Source: Rosenbergiella metrosideri
GTDB lineage: Bacteria > Pseudomonadota > Gammaproteobacteria > Enterobacterales > Enterobacteriaceae
NCBI RefSeq assembly: GCF_022602565.1
Contig: NZ_JALBCV010000002.1
Location: 236,677-300,676, forward strand
Length of the DNA: 64,000 nt
Direction: 5' to 3'
The position numbers were made by a program, and so were the translations under genes. This document shows positions 16,588-25,236 of this stretch, in pieces (positions within the stretch are counted from its first letter, which is position 1; each line of letters starts with the position of its first letter). The notes below the pieces were generated by a model, which saw only the letters and a list, made by a program, of their open reading frames with translations, did not search any database and was not told the DNA's origin.

Positions 16588-16728
16588 ATGCTGGAACTGC
16601 TGAAAAGTTTGCTGATGGCGATCATCATGGTACCTGTACTGATGGCCGTTATTTTGGGGTTAATCTGGGGAATAGGTGAGCTGTTTAACCTTATTTCTGG
16701 AACGAAGAACGAAAAGAACTCAGCCTGA
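16588..16728 (+). CDS. acrZ: AcrZ, small accessory subunit of the AcrB drug pump
   Basis: A 46-codon gene: starts [19 protein letters not shown], followed by [19 protein letters not shown] and a short charged tail. This matches E. coli AcrZ (49 residues, [19 protein letters not shown]). AcrZ is one bent transmembrane helix that binds AcrB and widens its substrate range; the mid-helix proline is kept at residue 16. AGGGAG lies 8 bp before the ATG. In E. coli it lies between modE and modA; here both neighbours have gone but acrZ has survived. The start, Shine-Dalgarno and helix all agree, so I trust it despite its length. Confidence 0.93.
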   Translation: MLELLKSLLMAIIMVPVLMAVILGLIWGIGELFNLISGTKNEKNSA

Positions 16729-16734
16729 TGTCAC

Positions 16735-16757
16735 GCCTATGCCTGTCCGGCATAGGC
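16735..16757. terminator. Hairpin shared by acrZ and ybhA
   Basis: Perfect GCCTATGCC-tgtcc-GGCATAGGC stem between the two convergent stops. No clear T run on either side (TTTT lies 5' on the minus strand), so its strength as a terminator is uncertain. Confidence 0.5.
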
Positions 16758-16764
16758 AAAATGT

Positions 16765-17583
16765 TTACAGAAGTGTCGATTCGATAAATCGTGCGATCGA
16801 TGGCGCGTCATTACTTCCAATCACTACCTGACAGCGATCTTTAATCTCCTGTTTCGCTTCATGCATCGCAACGCCAATTCCCGCTCTTTCTAACATACTT
16901 AAATCGTTATTGTTATCGCCAAAGGCGACCACTTGATCCATTGATAATTGCTGCGCGCTCACCCATTCTGCAAGTCTCTTACCCTTACTATTACCCCGTT
17001 TGGCAATATCAATTTGGTCGGTCCATGACCACTCACATACCACCTCTGCAGCAGCCTCCACACGGTCTGCAAAACGATGCAACTGCGTCAAGTCAGCGTG
17101 AGCTAATGCAAATTTCCACAAGGGTTCACCGCTCTCCACCACCGATTTGAGGTCATTGACTTGACGAAATACCGGGCGCAGTTCTACTGGGTACTGTTCC
17201 GCCCAAGCTTGCATACGGATAACATGTGGGGTGGGTTGCTCGTAATACATTGCGTCACCGGCATACAGTAATCCCTTGATGTCCGCTTGCCGTAAAGCGT
17301 CGATAACAATCTCAGTGTCGACAGTAGGAAGCGGATCACTATCAATCACGGCATGCTTTTGGAAATCATAAGAGTAAGTACCATTACAACATATGGCAGG
17401 ATCCGTTAAGGCGAGGGTCTGATAAATCGGATGAATTGCACTATGGTGGCGACCTGTGACGATCAAAACGTGATAGCCCGCCGCTTTAGCACGGGTGAGA
17501 GCCTCAATGGATTCGGTGAGAACCTGTTTTTGACTGGTTAATAGGGTGCCATCTAAATCTAATGCGATAACTCGGTAATCCAT
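16765..17583 (-). CDS. ybhA: YbhA, HAD-family pyridoxal phosphate phosphatase
   Basis: Cof-type haloacid dehalogenase hydrolase; the E. coli protein dephosphorylates pyridoxal 5'-phosphate and sugar phosphates. The ATG at 17583 gives 272 residues, identical to E. coli, with AGGTGA just upstream; an open frame runs further to 17691 but lacks the fit. HAD motif I is IALDLDGTLL (nucleophile and acid/base Asp), motif II is VTGRHHSAI, and motifs III/IV are GNSKGKRL and VAFGDNNNDLSML. Divergent from pgl, convergent to acrZ. Confidence 0.95.
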   Translation of the reverse strand: MDYRVIALDLDGTLLTSQKQVLTESIEALTRAKAAGYHVLIVTGRHHSAIHPIYQTLALTDPAICCNGTYSYDFQKHAVIDSDPLPTVDTEIVIDALRQADIKGLLYAGDAMYYEQPTPHVIRMQAWAEQYPVELRPVFRQVNDLKSVVESGEPLWKFALAHADLTQLHRFADRVEAAAEVVCEWSWTDQIDIAKRGNSKGKRLAEWVSAQQLSMDQVVAFGDNNNDLSMLERAGIGVAMHEAKQEIKDRCQVVIGSNDAPSIARFIESTLL

Positions 17584-17719
17584 AATAACGTCACCTAATT
17601 TTAAGATGTATAAAAAAAGTCTACACCCGAAAGGAGCGGAGCAGCAAATCTCGCACAAAATCACTGTTACAATTATAGAATTGGTGCACACTAGATCTAA
17701 CTAAAGTTAAGGAGAGCGC

Positions 17720-18712
17720 ATGAAACAAGTTATTTATACAGCTAGCCCAGAAAGTGAAGAGATCCATGTATGGCAACTGTCTGAGCAGGGTGATTTGGCG
17801 TTATTGCAAACGGTCAACGCGCCTGGGCAACCCCAGCCGTTAGCCATTAACCCTCTGCATAACGTCCTGTACGCAGGGGTGAAGCCTGAATTCCGAGTGG
17901 CGGCGTGGAAAATCGACGCAACAGGCACACTGACTTGGTTAGACGAAGCTGCGCTGCCAGGAAGTGCCACGTATCTTGCTACGGATCGTGGGGGAGAGGC
18001 GCTGTATGTTGGCTATTACCATGATGGTTTTGTTAGTTATGGTCAGCTCGGGGCCGAAGGTCAACCGACCTCCCCGTCCCAAGTATTGAAAGGGTTAGAC
18101 GGTTGTCACTCGGCGAATATTAACGTGGCCAATAACCAACTCTACGTCCCCGCATTAAAACAAGATCGTATCTGTGTATATCCGCTTCGTGATGACAAGA
18201 GTTTAGATGAAGCCAACGTTTCGCAAATCGAGTCCGCGGCAGGGGCTGGCCCACGCCATATGGCTTTCCATCCCCAAGGAAAATTTGCTTACACCATTAA
18301 CGAGCTAGACAGCACGGTGATGGTTATCGCATTGGGTCAAGGTAACGATAAGGTGGTGCAGACACTGCCAACTCAACCTGACGATTTCACTGGAACCCCT
18401 TGGGCTGCAGATATCCATCTCACACCGGATGGTAAATTCCTCTATACCTGTGATCGGACCAGTAGTTTACTGACTATCTTTGCTGTTTCCGAGCAGGGGG
18501 ATGCGCTCTCTTTAGTGGGCTTCCACCCAACAGAGACTCAACCCCGTGGTTTTACATTGGATAGAGCAGGGAAATTTTTAATCGCGACCGGTCAGAAATC
18601 TCACCATATCGCGGTCTACCGCATTGATCAACAAAGCGGAAAGCTAACCGATTTAGGGCGTTATGCAGCAGGTCAGGGGCCGATGTGGGCGATCGCCCAT
18701 ACCCCAGAATAG
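17720..18712 (+). CDS. pgl: 6-phosphogluconolactonase Pgl
   Basis: Hydrolyses 6-phosphoglucono-delta-lactone in the oxidative pentose phosphate pathway. This is the seven-bladed beta-propeller type (330 residues; E. coli 331). Recognisable blocks are MKQVIYTASPESEEIHVW at the start, GAGPRHMAFHPQGKFAYTINELDSTV (in the middle, with the conserved Arg-His), TLDRAGKFLIATGQKS, and HIAVYRID. AAGGAGA is 6 bp before the ATG. A strong terminator follows. Confidence 0.97.
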   Translation: MKQVIYTASPESEEIHVWQLSEQGDLALLQTVNAPGQPQPLAINPLHNVLYAGVKPEFRVAAWKIDATGTLTWLDEAALPGSATYLATDRGGEALYVGYYHDGFVSYGQLGAEGQPTSPSQVLKGLDGCHSANINVANNQLYVPALKQDRICVYPLRDDKSLDEANVSQIESAAGAGPRHMAFHPQGKFAYTINELDSTVMVIALGQGNDKVVQTLPTQPDDFTGTPWAADIHLTPDGKFLYTCDRTSSLLTIFAVSEQGDALSLVGFHPTETQPRGFTLDRAGKFLIATGQKSHHIAVYRIDQQSGKLTDLGRYAAGQGPMWAIAHTPE

Positions 18713-18717
18713 CGTGT

Positions 18718-18746
18718 AAAGTGCCACCGAGGTGGCACTTTTTTTG
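18718..18746 (+). terminator. Terminator of pgl
   Basis: AAAGTGCCAC-CGAG-GTGGCACTTT hairpin with seven T, starting 6 bp past the stop. Confidence 0.93.
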
Positions 18747-18814
18747 AAGGTCACCTAATCGAAAGTCAGCCTAATAGGGCAACGCTTCGCTCGCTACAGC
18801 CTTCGCGTTACCGA

Positions 18815-20104
18815 TTACTGAAACAGCGAGTCTTGCTCTACGGCTGCGGTAATAGCTGACATTAATTGCGCAAGCTGCTGTTCAGTGATCAGATAGGGAG
18901 GCATAAGGTAAATCAGTTTACCAAAAGGCCTTATCCATACACCGGCGTCAACGAAGAAAGCTTGAATGTCCGCCATCGCCACAGTGCGATGACACTCCAC
19001 CACCCCGATAGCGCCTAATACTCTGACATCTTTAACATTTCGGTGGTCAATTAACGGACCGAGTCCAGCATTAAGCTGCGCTGCGATACTGCTCACCTGT
19101 TGTTGCCACGCACCTTCGGCTAGAATTCTTAAACTCTCGGTCGCGACTGCACAGGCGAGGGGGTTTCCCATAAAGGTTGGGCCATGCATAAAACAACCAG
19201 CCGGGCTACAACTGATACCCTCTGCGACACGATCAGTCGTCAAAGTCGCCGCGAGCGTCATCGTGCCACCCGTCAGGCCTTTACCAACACAGAGAATGTC
19301 TGGAGAAATATTGGCATGTTCACAGGCGAACATCTTCCCTGTTCGTCCGAAGCCAGTAGCAATTTCATCGGCTATCAGAAGTACATCGTACTGATCACAC
19401 AACTCTCGTATGCGTTTAAGCAGCTGAGGATGATAGAAACGCATCCCCCCGGCACCTTGTACGATTGGCTCCAGAATGACGGCCGCAAGAGTATGATGAT
19501 GTTCGGCGAAGGCCTCCCTCAGTGCATCCGCTTCACTTTCCTGCCAAGGTTGGTCAAACGTACATTGGGGTACTGGAACGAAGAGATGTTCGGGCAAGTA
19601 ACCCTGCCATAGGGAATGCATGGAGTTTTCAGGATCACAGACTGACATTGCCGCGTAGGTATCGCCATGATACCCCCCGCGTAACGTTAAAAATTTTTGC
19701 TTACTCTGCGACGTTCCACTCCAATATTGCACCGCCATTTTCATTGCGACTTCTACTGCGACCGATCCCGAATCAGCCAAAAAGACTTTCGTTAACCCAG
19801 TCGGCACAATGGCCAATAATTCACGGCCAAGCTTCACGGCGGGACGGTGAGTCAAACCGCCGAACATCACGTGCGACATGCTAGCAATTTGGTCGGTCAT
19901 CGCGCGGTTTAACCGTGGGTGATTATAACCATGAATTGCGGCCCACCATGAAGACATCCCTTCCACCAATTCTTGCCCCGTTTCGAGAGTAATACTGCAG
20001 CCTTGAGCCGAAGCAACAGGGTAGCAAGGAAGAGGATCCCGCATTGAGGTATAGGGATGCCAAAGGTGTTGACGATCGAATTCACTATCTTCTGTCGGGA
20101 ACAT
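18815..20104 (-). CDS. bioA: Adenosylmethionine-8-amino-7-oxononanoate transaminase BioA
   Basis: Makes 7,8-diaminopelargonate from KAPA using S-adenosylmethionine as amino donor. PLP class III aminotransferase of 429 residues, as in E. coli. Blocks: [75 protein letters not shown], and [15 protein letters not shown] with the PLP-binding Lys. It is divergent from bioBFCD; its ATG is only 5 bp from the BirA operator, so its mRNA leader must be very short. Confidence 0.97.
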   Translation of the reverse strand: MFPTEDSEFDRQHLWHPYTSMRDPLPCYPVASAQGCSITLETGQELVEGMSSWWAAIHGYNHPRLNRAMTDQIASMSHVMFGGLTHRPAVKLGRELLAIVPTGLTKVFLADSGSVAVEVAMKMAVQYWSGTSQSKQKFLTLRGGYHGDTYAAMSVCDPENSMHSLWQGYLPEHLFVPVPQCTFDQPWQESEADALREAFAEHHHTLAAVILEPIVQGAGGMRFYHPQLLKRIRELCDQYDVLLIADEIATGFGRTGKMFACEHANISPDILCVGKGLTGGTMTLAATLTTDRVAEGISCSPAGCFMHGPTFMGNPLACAVATESLRILAEGAWQQQVSSIAAQLNAGLGPLIDHRNVKDVRVLGAIGVVECHRTVAMADIQAFFVDAGVWIRPFGKLIYLMPPYLITEQQLAQLMSAITAAVEQDSLFQ

Positions 20105-20109
20105 AATTG

Positions 20110-20142
20110 TTGTAAACTGTTTTCTATAAATTTAGTTTACAA
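20110..20142. promoter_or_regulatory. bio operator (BirA site) between bioA and bioB
   Basis: Inverted repeat TTGTAAACT-N15-AGTTTACAA. This matches the BirA operator arms of E. coli (TTGTAAACC/GGTTTACAA) with the same arm spacing class. Biotinoyl-AMP-BirA dimers bound here repress both divergent promoters. Confidence 0.92.
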
Positions 20143-20185
20143 GTATAACCACAATAACCGAATGTTTAAAGTTATGGAGCAAGCC

Positions 20186-21217
20186 ATGTCACAACGTTGG
20201 ACACGTCAGCAAGTTACTGAGCTGTTTGAGATGCCTTTTTTAGAACTGATGTTTAAGGCGCAGCAGATCCACCGTGAAAATTTCGACCCTGCTAAAGTAC
20301 AAGTCAGTACCTTGCTTTCCATCAAAACGGGGGCGTGCCCTGAAGATTGTAAATATTGCCCGCAAAGTGCGCGCTATAAAACCGGTTTAGAATCTGAAAA
20401 ATTAATGGAAGTGGAAGAAGTATTAACCTCAGCCCGTAAAGCGAAAGCCGCGGGATCAGGACGTTTTTGTATGGGTGCAGCATGGAAAAATCCGCATGCG
20501 CGGGATATGCCTTACCTGAAGAAAATGGTTGAAGGCGTTAAGGCGATGGGCTTAGAGACCTGTATGACGCTTGGTACGCTCTCTCCTGAACAAGCCGACG
20601 AGTTAGCCACTGCTGGACTCGATTATTACAACCATAACCTCGATACCTCGCCTGAGTTTTATGGCAACATCATCACCACTCGTAGTTATCAAGAACGTCT
20701 CGATACGCTGTCACATGTTCGCGGTGCGGGAATCAAGGTCTGTTCAGGTGGGATTGTCGGACTCGGGGAAACGATTGATGACCGCGCTGGCCTCTTGATG
20801 CAGTTAGCAAATCTTCCCACCCCGCCAGAAAGCGTACCCGTCAATATGTTAGTGAAGGTGAAGGGGACGCCACTGGCCGATAACGATGATGTCGATCCTT
20901 TCGACTTTATCCGTACCATTGCCGTTGCACGGGTATTAATGCCGAGTTCGTATGTACGTCTTTCAGCGGGTCGTGAACAGATGAGTGAACAAACTCAAGC
21001 GATGTGTTTTATGGCGGGGGCGAACTCAATTTTCTATGGCTGCAAATTGTTGACCACTGAAAACCCTGAAGAAGATAGCGATGTTCAACTTTTCCGCAAG
21101 CTTGGATTAAAACCGGCGCATGCTCACACGGAGCTAGGGGTGGAGTCTGAGTCTGAAATGCTGCATCAGCAAATTAGCCAAGCGGATACCTCACTCTTCT
21201 ACAATGCGGCTGTCTAA
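20186..21217 (+). CDS. bioB: Biotin synthase BioB
   Basis: Radical SAM enzyme that inserts sulfur into dethiobiotin. I chose the ATG at 20186 (343 residues; E. coli 346), which has GGAG at 8-11 bp upstream; the frame is open further upstream through the operator, which cannot be coding. The radical SAM cluster is CPEDCKYC (residues about 55-62); the [2Fe-2S] ligands lie in [14 protein letters not shown]-type (here TCMTLG) and [11 protein letters not shown], with a conserved Arg in YVRLSAGRE. First gene of bioBFCD. Confidence 0.98.
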   Translation: MSQRWTRQQVTELFEMPFLELMFKAQQIHRENFDPAKVQVSTLLSIKTGACPEDCKYCPQSARYKTGLESEKLMEVEEVLTSARKAKAAGSGRFCMGAAWKNPHARDMPYLKKMVEGVKAMGLETCMTLGTLSPEQADELATAGLDYYNHNLDTSPEFYGNIITTRSYQERLDTLSHVRGAGIKVCSGGIVGLGETIDDRAGLLMQLANLPTPPESVPVNMLVKVKGTPLADNDDVDPFDFIRTIAVARVLMPSSYVRLSAGREQMSEQTQAMCFMAGANSIFYGCKLLTTENPEEDSDVQLFRKLGLKPAHAHTELGVESESEMLHQQISQADTSLFYNAAV

Positions 21218-22365
21218 TGTCTTGGCAACAACGCATCGAAGACGCTTTACACCAACGCCAGCAGCAAGGATTGCTGCGGCGAAGGTTAGCGGTCACCGTC
21301 TCCCCGCACGCCCGCCTCACTCAGGACGGTCAACACTTCACGCATTTTTCCAGTAACGATTACTTAGGGTTAAGCCATCACCCTGCGGTGATTGATGCAT
21401 GGTGCAAGGGGGCACAACACTGGGGGACGGGTGCGGGGGCGTCGGGGCACGTCACCGGCTACTCACCTTGCCACCAACAGCTTGAACACACACTAGCCGA
21501 CTGGCTGGGTTTCCCACGGGCCATTCTCTTTAGCTCAGGCTTCGCGGCGAACCAAGCGTTAATTTTCGCCCTTGCCGAGTCCAGTGACACACTTATCGCC
21601 GATAAATTAATGCATGCCTCGTTACAGGAAGCGGCGGCGTTGTCTCCGGCCCGCTACCGCCGTTTCCCTCACAACTCGTTAGACGGCCTTGCGCGGCAAT
21701 TAGGGGCGACCGATACGGAGAATCGTCTGGTCATCACCGAGGGCGTCTTCAGTATGGATGGCGATCAAGCGCCGTTAGCCGCGATCAGTGAAATGTGCCG
21801 CGAACACCAAGCATGGTTAATGGTCGATGATGCGCATGGTATCGGTGTGTTGGGTGACGAAGGGCGGGGCAGTTGCGCCCAGCAGCAGGTCACACCCGAC
21901 ATATTGGTAGTGACCTTCGGTAAAGCGCTTGGGGTGAGCGGTGCGGCCATTCTCTGTTCCGACGCGGTAGCGGCTTACTTGGAACAATCGGCTCGTCATC
22001 TCATTTATAGCACAGCATTACCCGCGGCCCAGGCTGCTGCTGTCTTAGCCAGTATCGAAATCGTTCGTCAGCAACCGGAATACCGCAAAAAGCTGAGCCA
22101 AAATATCAGCGATTTTCGAACCTTATGTAGGCAGCAGGGAATTCCTCTAACCGATTCATTAACGGCGATCCAGCCAGTGATTATCGGTGATAATCATCGA
22201 GCGTTGGCCATCGCCCAAGGCCTGCAATCGGCAGGGCATTGGGTACAAGCGATTCGCCCACCGACGGTCCCAGTGGGAAGCGCACGCTTAAGAATTACGC
22301 TGAGTGCTGCACACAGTACTGAGCAGATTACCCGTTTGGTTGAGGCCTTACATCATGTCCTCTAA
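21217..22365 (+). CDS. bioF: 8-amino-7-oxononanoate synthase BioF
   Basis: PLP-dependent decarboxylating condensation of pimeloyl-ACP/CoA with L-alanine to give KAPA. It has 382 residues (E. coli 384). Blocks: FSSNDYLGLSHHP, GAGASGHVTGY, LFSSGFAANQAL, EGVFSMDGD, VDDAHGIGVLG, and VVTFGKALGVSGA with the Schiff-base Lys. The start overlaps the bioB stop by one base (TAATG), giving translational coupling. Visibly more GC-rich than bioB. Confidence 0.97.
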   Translation: MSWQQRIEDALHQRQQQGLLRRRLAVTVSPHARLTQDGQHFTHFSSNDYLGLSHHPAVIDAWCKGAQHWGTGAGASGHVTGYSPCHQQLEHTLADWLGFPRAILFSSGFAANQALIFALAESSDTLIADKLMHASLQEAAALSPARYRRFPHNSLDGLARQLGATDTENRLVITEGVFSMDGDQAPLAAISEMCREHQAWLMVDDAHGIGVLGDEGRGSCAQQQVTPDILVVTFGKALGVSGAAILCSDAVAAYLEQSARHLIYSTALPAAQAAAVLASIEIVRQQPEYRKKLSQNISDFRTLCRQQGIPLTDSLTAIQPVIIGDNHRALAIAQGLQSAGHWVQAIRPPTVPVGSARLRITLSAAHSTEQITRLVEALHHVL

Positions 22366-23116
22366 TCCCCCTATCCAGGTCGATAAAAAGGCGCTGGCGC
22401 AAGCATTTGGCCGTGCGGCGAAACAGTACGATCAATTTGCTGCGTTTCAACGTATTGTCGGTGAGCAACTCATGGCGCACTGCGACTGGCATAAGCCTGG
22501 TTTACTGGTAGATGCTGGAGCAGGTTCAGGCTGGTTTAGTCGTTATTTTCGTGGGCAGGGTCATTGCGTAACGGCTTTTGACCTCTCGAGCGGAATGCTG
22601 CAACAGGCCGTTCAACAGCACTCGGCAGATCACTATGTGCGTGGCGACCTTGAAGCGTTTCCTTTCCTTGCGCAAAGTGTTGACTACTTATGGAGTAATC
22701 TTGCGCTACAGTGGTGCAGTGATTTCCGACAAACCGTGCAACAGTTGCAACGCTCGCTGACGGCCCAAGGGAAACTCGCCATCTCAACCCTAGCCGCTGG
22801 CTCTTTACCGGAAATTGAACAGGTCTGGCAGCAGTTGGGGCGTTCTGCACCGATCAATCGCTGGTCTAGTGCTGAGTCACTGCTCGCCACGGCGGAGTCT
22901 CTGGGGCTGACTGCTTGGCAAGCACCTATCATCTGCCATTTTGCGTCTCCTCTCGAGGCTCTCTGGTCGTTAAAAGGTATCGGGGCGTCACACTTGCACG
23001 CGGGGCGTCAGGCAGGGCTAGGCGGACGAGCCTTCTTTCACCAATTAGCTGACCACTGGCCGCGAGACGAGCAAGGTTACCGTCTCACCTATCAAATCGT
23101 TTTTGGAGTTACCTGA
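22355..23116 (+). CDS. bioC: Malonyl-ACP O-methyltransferase BioC
   Basis: Methylates malonyl-ACP so that fatty acid synthesis can build the pimeloyl chain. SAM-dependent class I methyltransferase of 253 residues (E. coli 251). The ATG at 22355 gives MSSNPPIQVDKKALAQAFGR, like the family; the frame opens 51 bp earlier inside bioF. Motif I is LLVDAGAGSGWFSR near residue 48; later DLSSGMLQQA, DYLWSNLALQWC. It overlaps bioF by 11 bp and bioD by one base. Confidence 0.96.
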   Translation: MSSNPPIQVDKKALAQAFGRAAKQYDQFAAFQRIVGEQLMAHCDWHKPGLLVDAGAGSGWFSRYFRGQGHCVTAFDLSSGMLQQAVQQHSADHYVRGDLEAFPFLAQSVDYLWSNLALQWCSDFRQTVQQLQRSLTAQGKLAISTLAAGSLPEIEQVWQQLGRSAPINRWSSAESLLATAESLGLTAWQAPIICHFASPLEALWSLKGIGASHLHAGRQAGLGGRAFFHQLADHWPRDEQGYRLTYQIVFGVT

Positions 23117-23799
23117 TGAGTCACACGTATTTCTTAACCGGAACCGATACAGATGTCGGCAAAACGCTCGTATCGGCCGCACTACTGCAAGCCGCGGCAC
23201 GCGAGGGCTACACCACTGCAGGATATAAACCGGTTGCATCAGGATCAGAATGGACAACGGAAGGCTTGCGTAATCGTGATGCGTTGATTTTACAGCGCTA
23301 CAGTAACCTAGACTTACCCTATGCGTCGGTCAACCCACTTACCTTTGAGCAACCGACCTCTCCGCATATCGCGAGCCAGCGCGAAGGCCAACCGATCAGC
23401 TTCCCACGGCTTGATGAAGGACTATCGGCCTTACAAGCGCAAGCGAATTGGGTGTTAGTGGAAGGGGCAGGGGGCTGGTTTACCCCGCTTTCTGCACAGC
23501 AACACTATGGTCAATGGGTGAGTGCGCAGGGACTACCGGTTATCTTAGTGGTAGGAATGAAGCTAGGCTGTATCAATCACGCCTTATTGACCCAAGCGGC
23601 TATTCAGCAAGCGGGACTGACGCTAGCAGGTTGGGTGGCTAATAGCCTGAGTCCTGAGCCACACGAATATGCTGCTTATTGTGGCTACCTGACTGACCAG
23701 ATTAATGCGCCGTTACTGGGCGAAATCCCGTATTTAAGCGATGCGGAGCAATTGGACAATCTGGGACACTATCTTACATTACCTTCGTCAATGCGTTAG
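23116..23799 (+). CDS. bioD: Dethiobiotin synthetase BioD
   Basis: ATP-dependent carboxylation and ring closure of diaminopelargonate. It has 227 residues (E. coli 225). P-loop FLTGTDTDVGKTLVSAALL at the start, YKPVASGSEW, NPLTFEQPTSPHIAS, and LVEGAGGWFTPL. Starts one base inside bioC (TGATG). Its last 26 bp overlap the end of a convergent ABC ATPase gene. Confidence 0.97.
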   Translation: MSHTYFLTGTDTDVGKTLVSAALLQAAAREGYTTAGYKPVASGSEWTTEGLRNRDALILQRYSNLDLPYASVNPLTFEQPTSPHIASQREGQPISFPRLDEGLSALQAQANWVLVEGAGGWFTPLSAQQHYGQWVSAQGLPVILVVGMKLGCINHALLTQAAIQQAGLTLAGWVANSLSPEPHEYAAYCGYLTDQINAPLLGEIPYLSDAEQLDNLGHYLTLPSSMR

Positions 23800-24511
23800 T
23801 ACTCCACTCCACCGCGCCGCTGAAACGCATTAAATCGGCGGCCGTCCCCGACATGATACTTCGACCATGATGAAGCAGGGTAAAGTTATCGGCGACCCGT
23901 TTCACAAAAGGCAAATTCTTGTCCATCAATAACACGCTAATATTATGTTGTTTTGTGAGGGCAGTAATTATCGCAACAAGCTGGTCAGCTTCATGCGCGG
24001 TCAAACCTTCCGAAGGTTCATCTAATAAAATTAACTTAGGGTGGCTGATCACTGCCCGGGCTAGCGCCAATTGATATTGTAATCCTTTCGCTAATGTCCC
24101 GCTGCGTTGATGGCGTTCGCTGATCAGGGTTGGGAATAGCTGACTGATTATCGAGGGTAAGGTCGCGGGTAAGCGTCTTTGATGGCCCGCCTTCAGCGCA
24201 ATGAGTAAATTTTCTTCTACACTCAGTTGCGAGAAAATCGGACTTCCTTGTGGAACATAGGTTATGCCTAGTTGCGAACGAAACTGACTAGGAAGCGAAA
24301 TTAAACTACAAGGCAGCGTATTTTGCGGCTGCCACGTCATTTCGCCACTCATGATGGGGAGAAACCCCAAAATACAATGGAATAAGGTTGTCTTACCTGT
24401 GCCTTGTTGCCCGACGATGGCTGAGCAGCTATTTTGGTTCACTTCAAGGTTGATATCCCAGAGCGTATGGTGGTCGTCGTAGGCTTGATTGATCTCTCTC
24501 AGCTGAAGCAT
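23774..24511 (-). CDS. Orphan ABC transporter ATPase, UrtE/LivF-like
   Basis: Single ABC ATPase domain of 245 residues, resembling the branched-chain amino acid/urea importer subunits (ITYVPQGSPIFSQLSVEENLLIAL is diagnostic of LivF/UrtE). Walker A is GQQGTGKTT at about 37-45; Walker B is LILLDEPSEGL with catalytic Glu; the His loop region reads SVLLMDKNLPFV, without the usual H. The signature is degraded: GTLAKGLQYQLALAR in place of LSGGQ. No permease or binding protein is near. The ATG at 24511 has GGGAG upstream. It may be a decaying relic of an importer operon or a repurposed ATPase. Confidence 0.75.
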   Translation of the reverse strand: MLQLREINQAYDDHHTLWDINLEVNQNSCSAIVGQQGTGKTTLFHCILGFLPIMSGEMTWQPQNTLPCSLISLPSQFRSQLGITYVPQGSPIFSQLSVEENLLIALKAGHQRRLPATLPSIISQLFPTLISERHQRSGTLAKGLQYQLALARAVISHPKLILLDEPSEGLTAHEADQLVAIITALTKQHNISVLLMDKNLPFVKRVADNFTLLHHGRSIMSGTAADLMRFSGAVEWSTNALTKVM

Positions 24512-24841
24512 GGTGTCATCTCCCAATCCATTAGCAAGCTATGTAATAGAGTTGTTAAGCAATAAGCGCGCCAGTTTTTGTAAGGCTGATAGCGAAGGTG
24601 AGAGGAGGGGATGAGTCAATTGACGAAAAGGATGAACTTTAGTGGTGCATAACGAATCATAAAATAGCAATTATTTATCTCAACAAGTATTGACTTTCCC
24701 TGTTCAGTTAACATTTATGACAATAATTTGCAGCGGAATTGCCGAAGTAAAAAAGTGCCATCATTAAAAAAAATTTTTTTTATTGGTTTGTCATCTTTCT
24801 GAAAAATTATACACAGCCCACGGTTACTGGCCTGCCAGCAG

Positions 24842-24864
24842 TTATCCACCATTCCTGTGGATAA
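24842..24864. promoter_or_regulatory. Pair of inverted DnaA boxes
   Basis: TTATCCACC at 24842-24850 on the plus strand and TTATCCACA (perfect R1 type) on the minus strand at 24856-24864, five bases apart. A third, GGTGGATAA (minus-strand TTATCCACC), lies at 25066-25074. Confidence 0.65.
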
Positions 24865-25143
24865 CCATGTGTATTACCCTCTGAAAACAGTGGCTAGCCG
24901 ATGAATGATGCGGGTTGGCATTGGAGTGGTTGTAAACTACACTTATTTTTATATAAATTTAAAATCAATACGTTACGCAAAAGCAATAGCATGAACGGTC
25001 GCCGACACGCGAGGCCGCGAACTTAATGACAAATGCTTGACAAAAATAAATTATCCTCGGCCGACGGTGGATAACCTAAAAAAAGATTGACTGACTGACT
25101 TTTATTCGACGCCGAGCATTTTTGGCGATAAGTGTACGAGCGG

Positions 25144-25161
25144 ACTGGATGTTTATCCAGT
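25144..25161 (+). promoter_or_regulatory. LexA (SOS) box of uvrB
   Basis: ACTGG-ATGTTTAT-CCAGT. The right half, TTTATCCAGTA, is the same as in the E. coli uvrB SOS box; the left half is CTGG rather than CTGT, making the site a symmetric variant of CTGT-N8-ACAG. It lies 75 bp before the uvrB start. Confidence 0.75.
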
Positions 25162-25236
25162 AAAAATCTGTACTTCTTACCGCTAAAGCGTAAAATTACC
25201 TCTCATCCTGATACTGACTAACCGGAACCAATGATT

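Larger units (their letters stand above)
24512..25236. other. uvrB upstream region
   Basis: About 725 bp without a supported gene. The left half is AT-rich (runs of A and T near 24770). From 24842 to 25162 it holds three DnaA-box-like sequences and a LexA-type palindrome. TTGACA at 25038-25043 is a possible -35. The order DnaA boxes, LexA box, uvrB resembles the E. coli uvrB control region. Confidence 0.7.
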
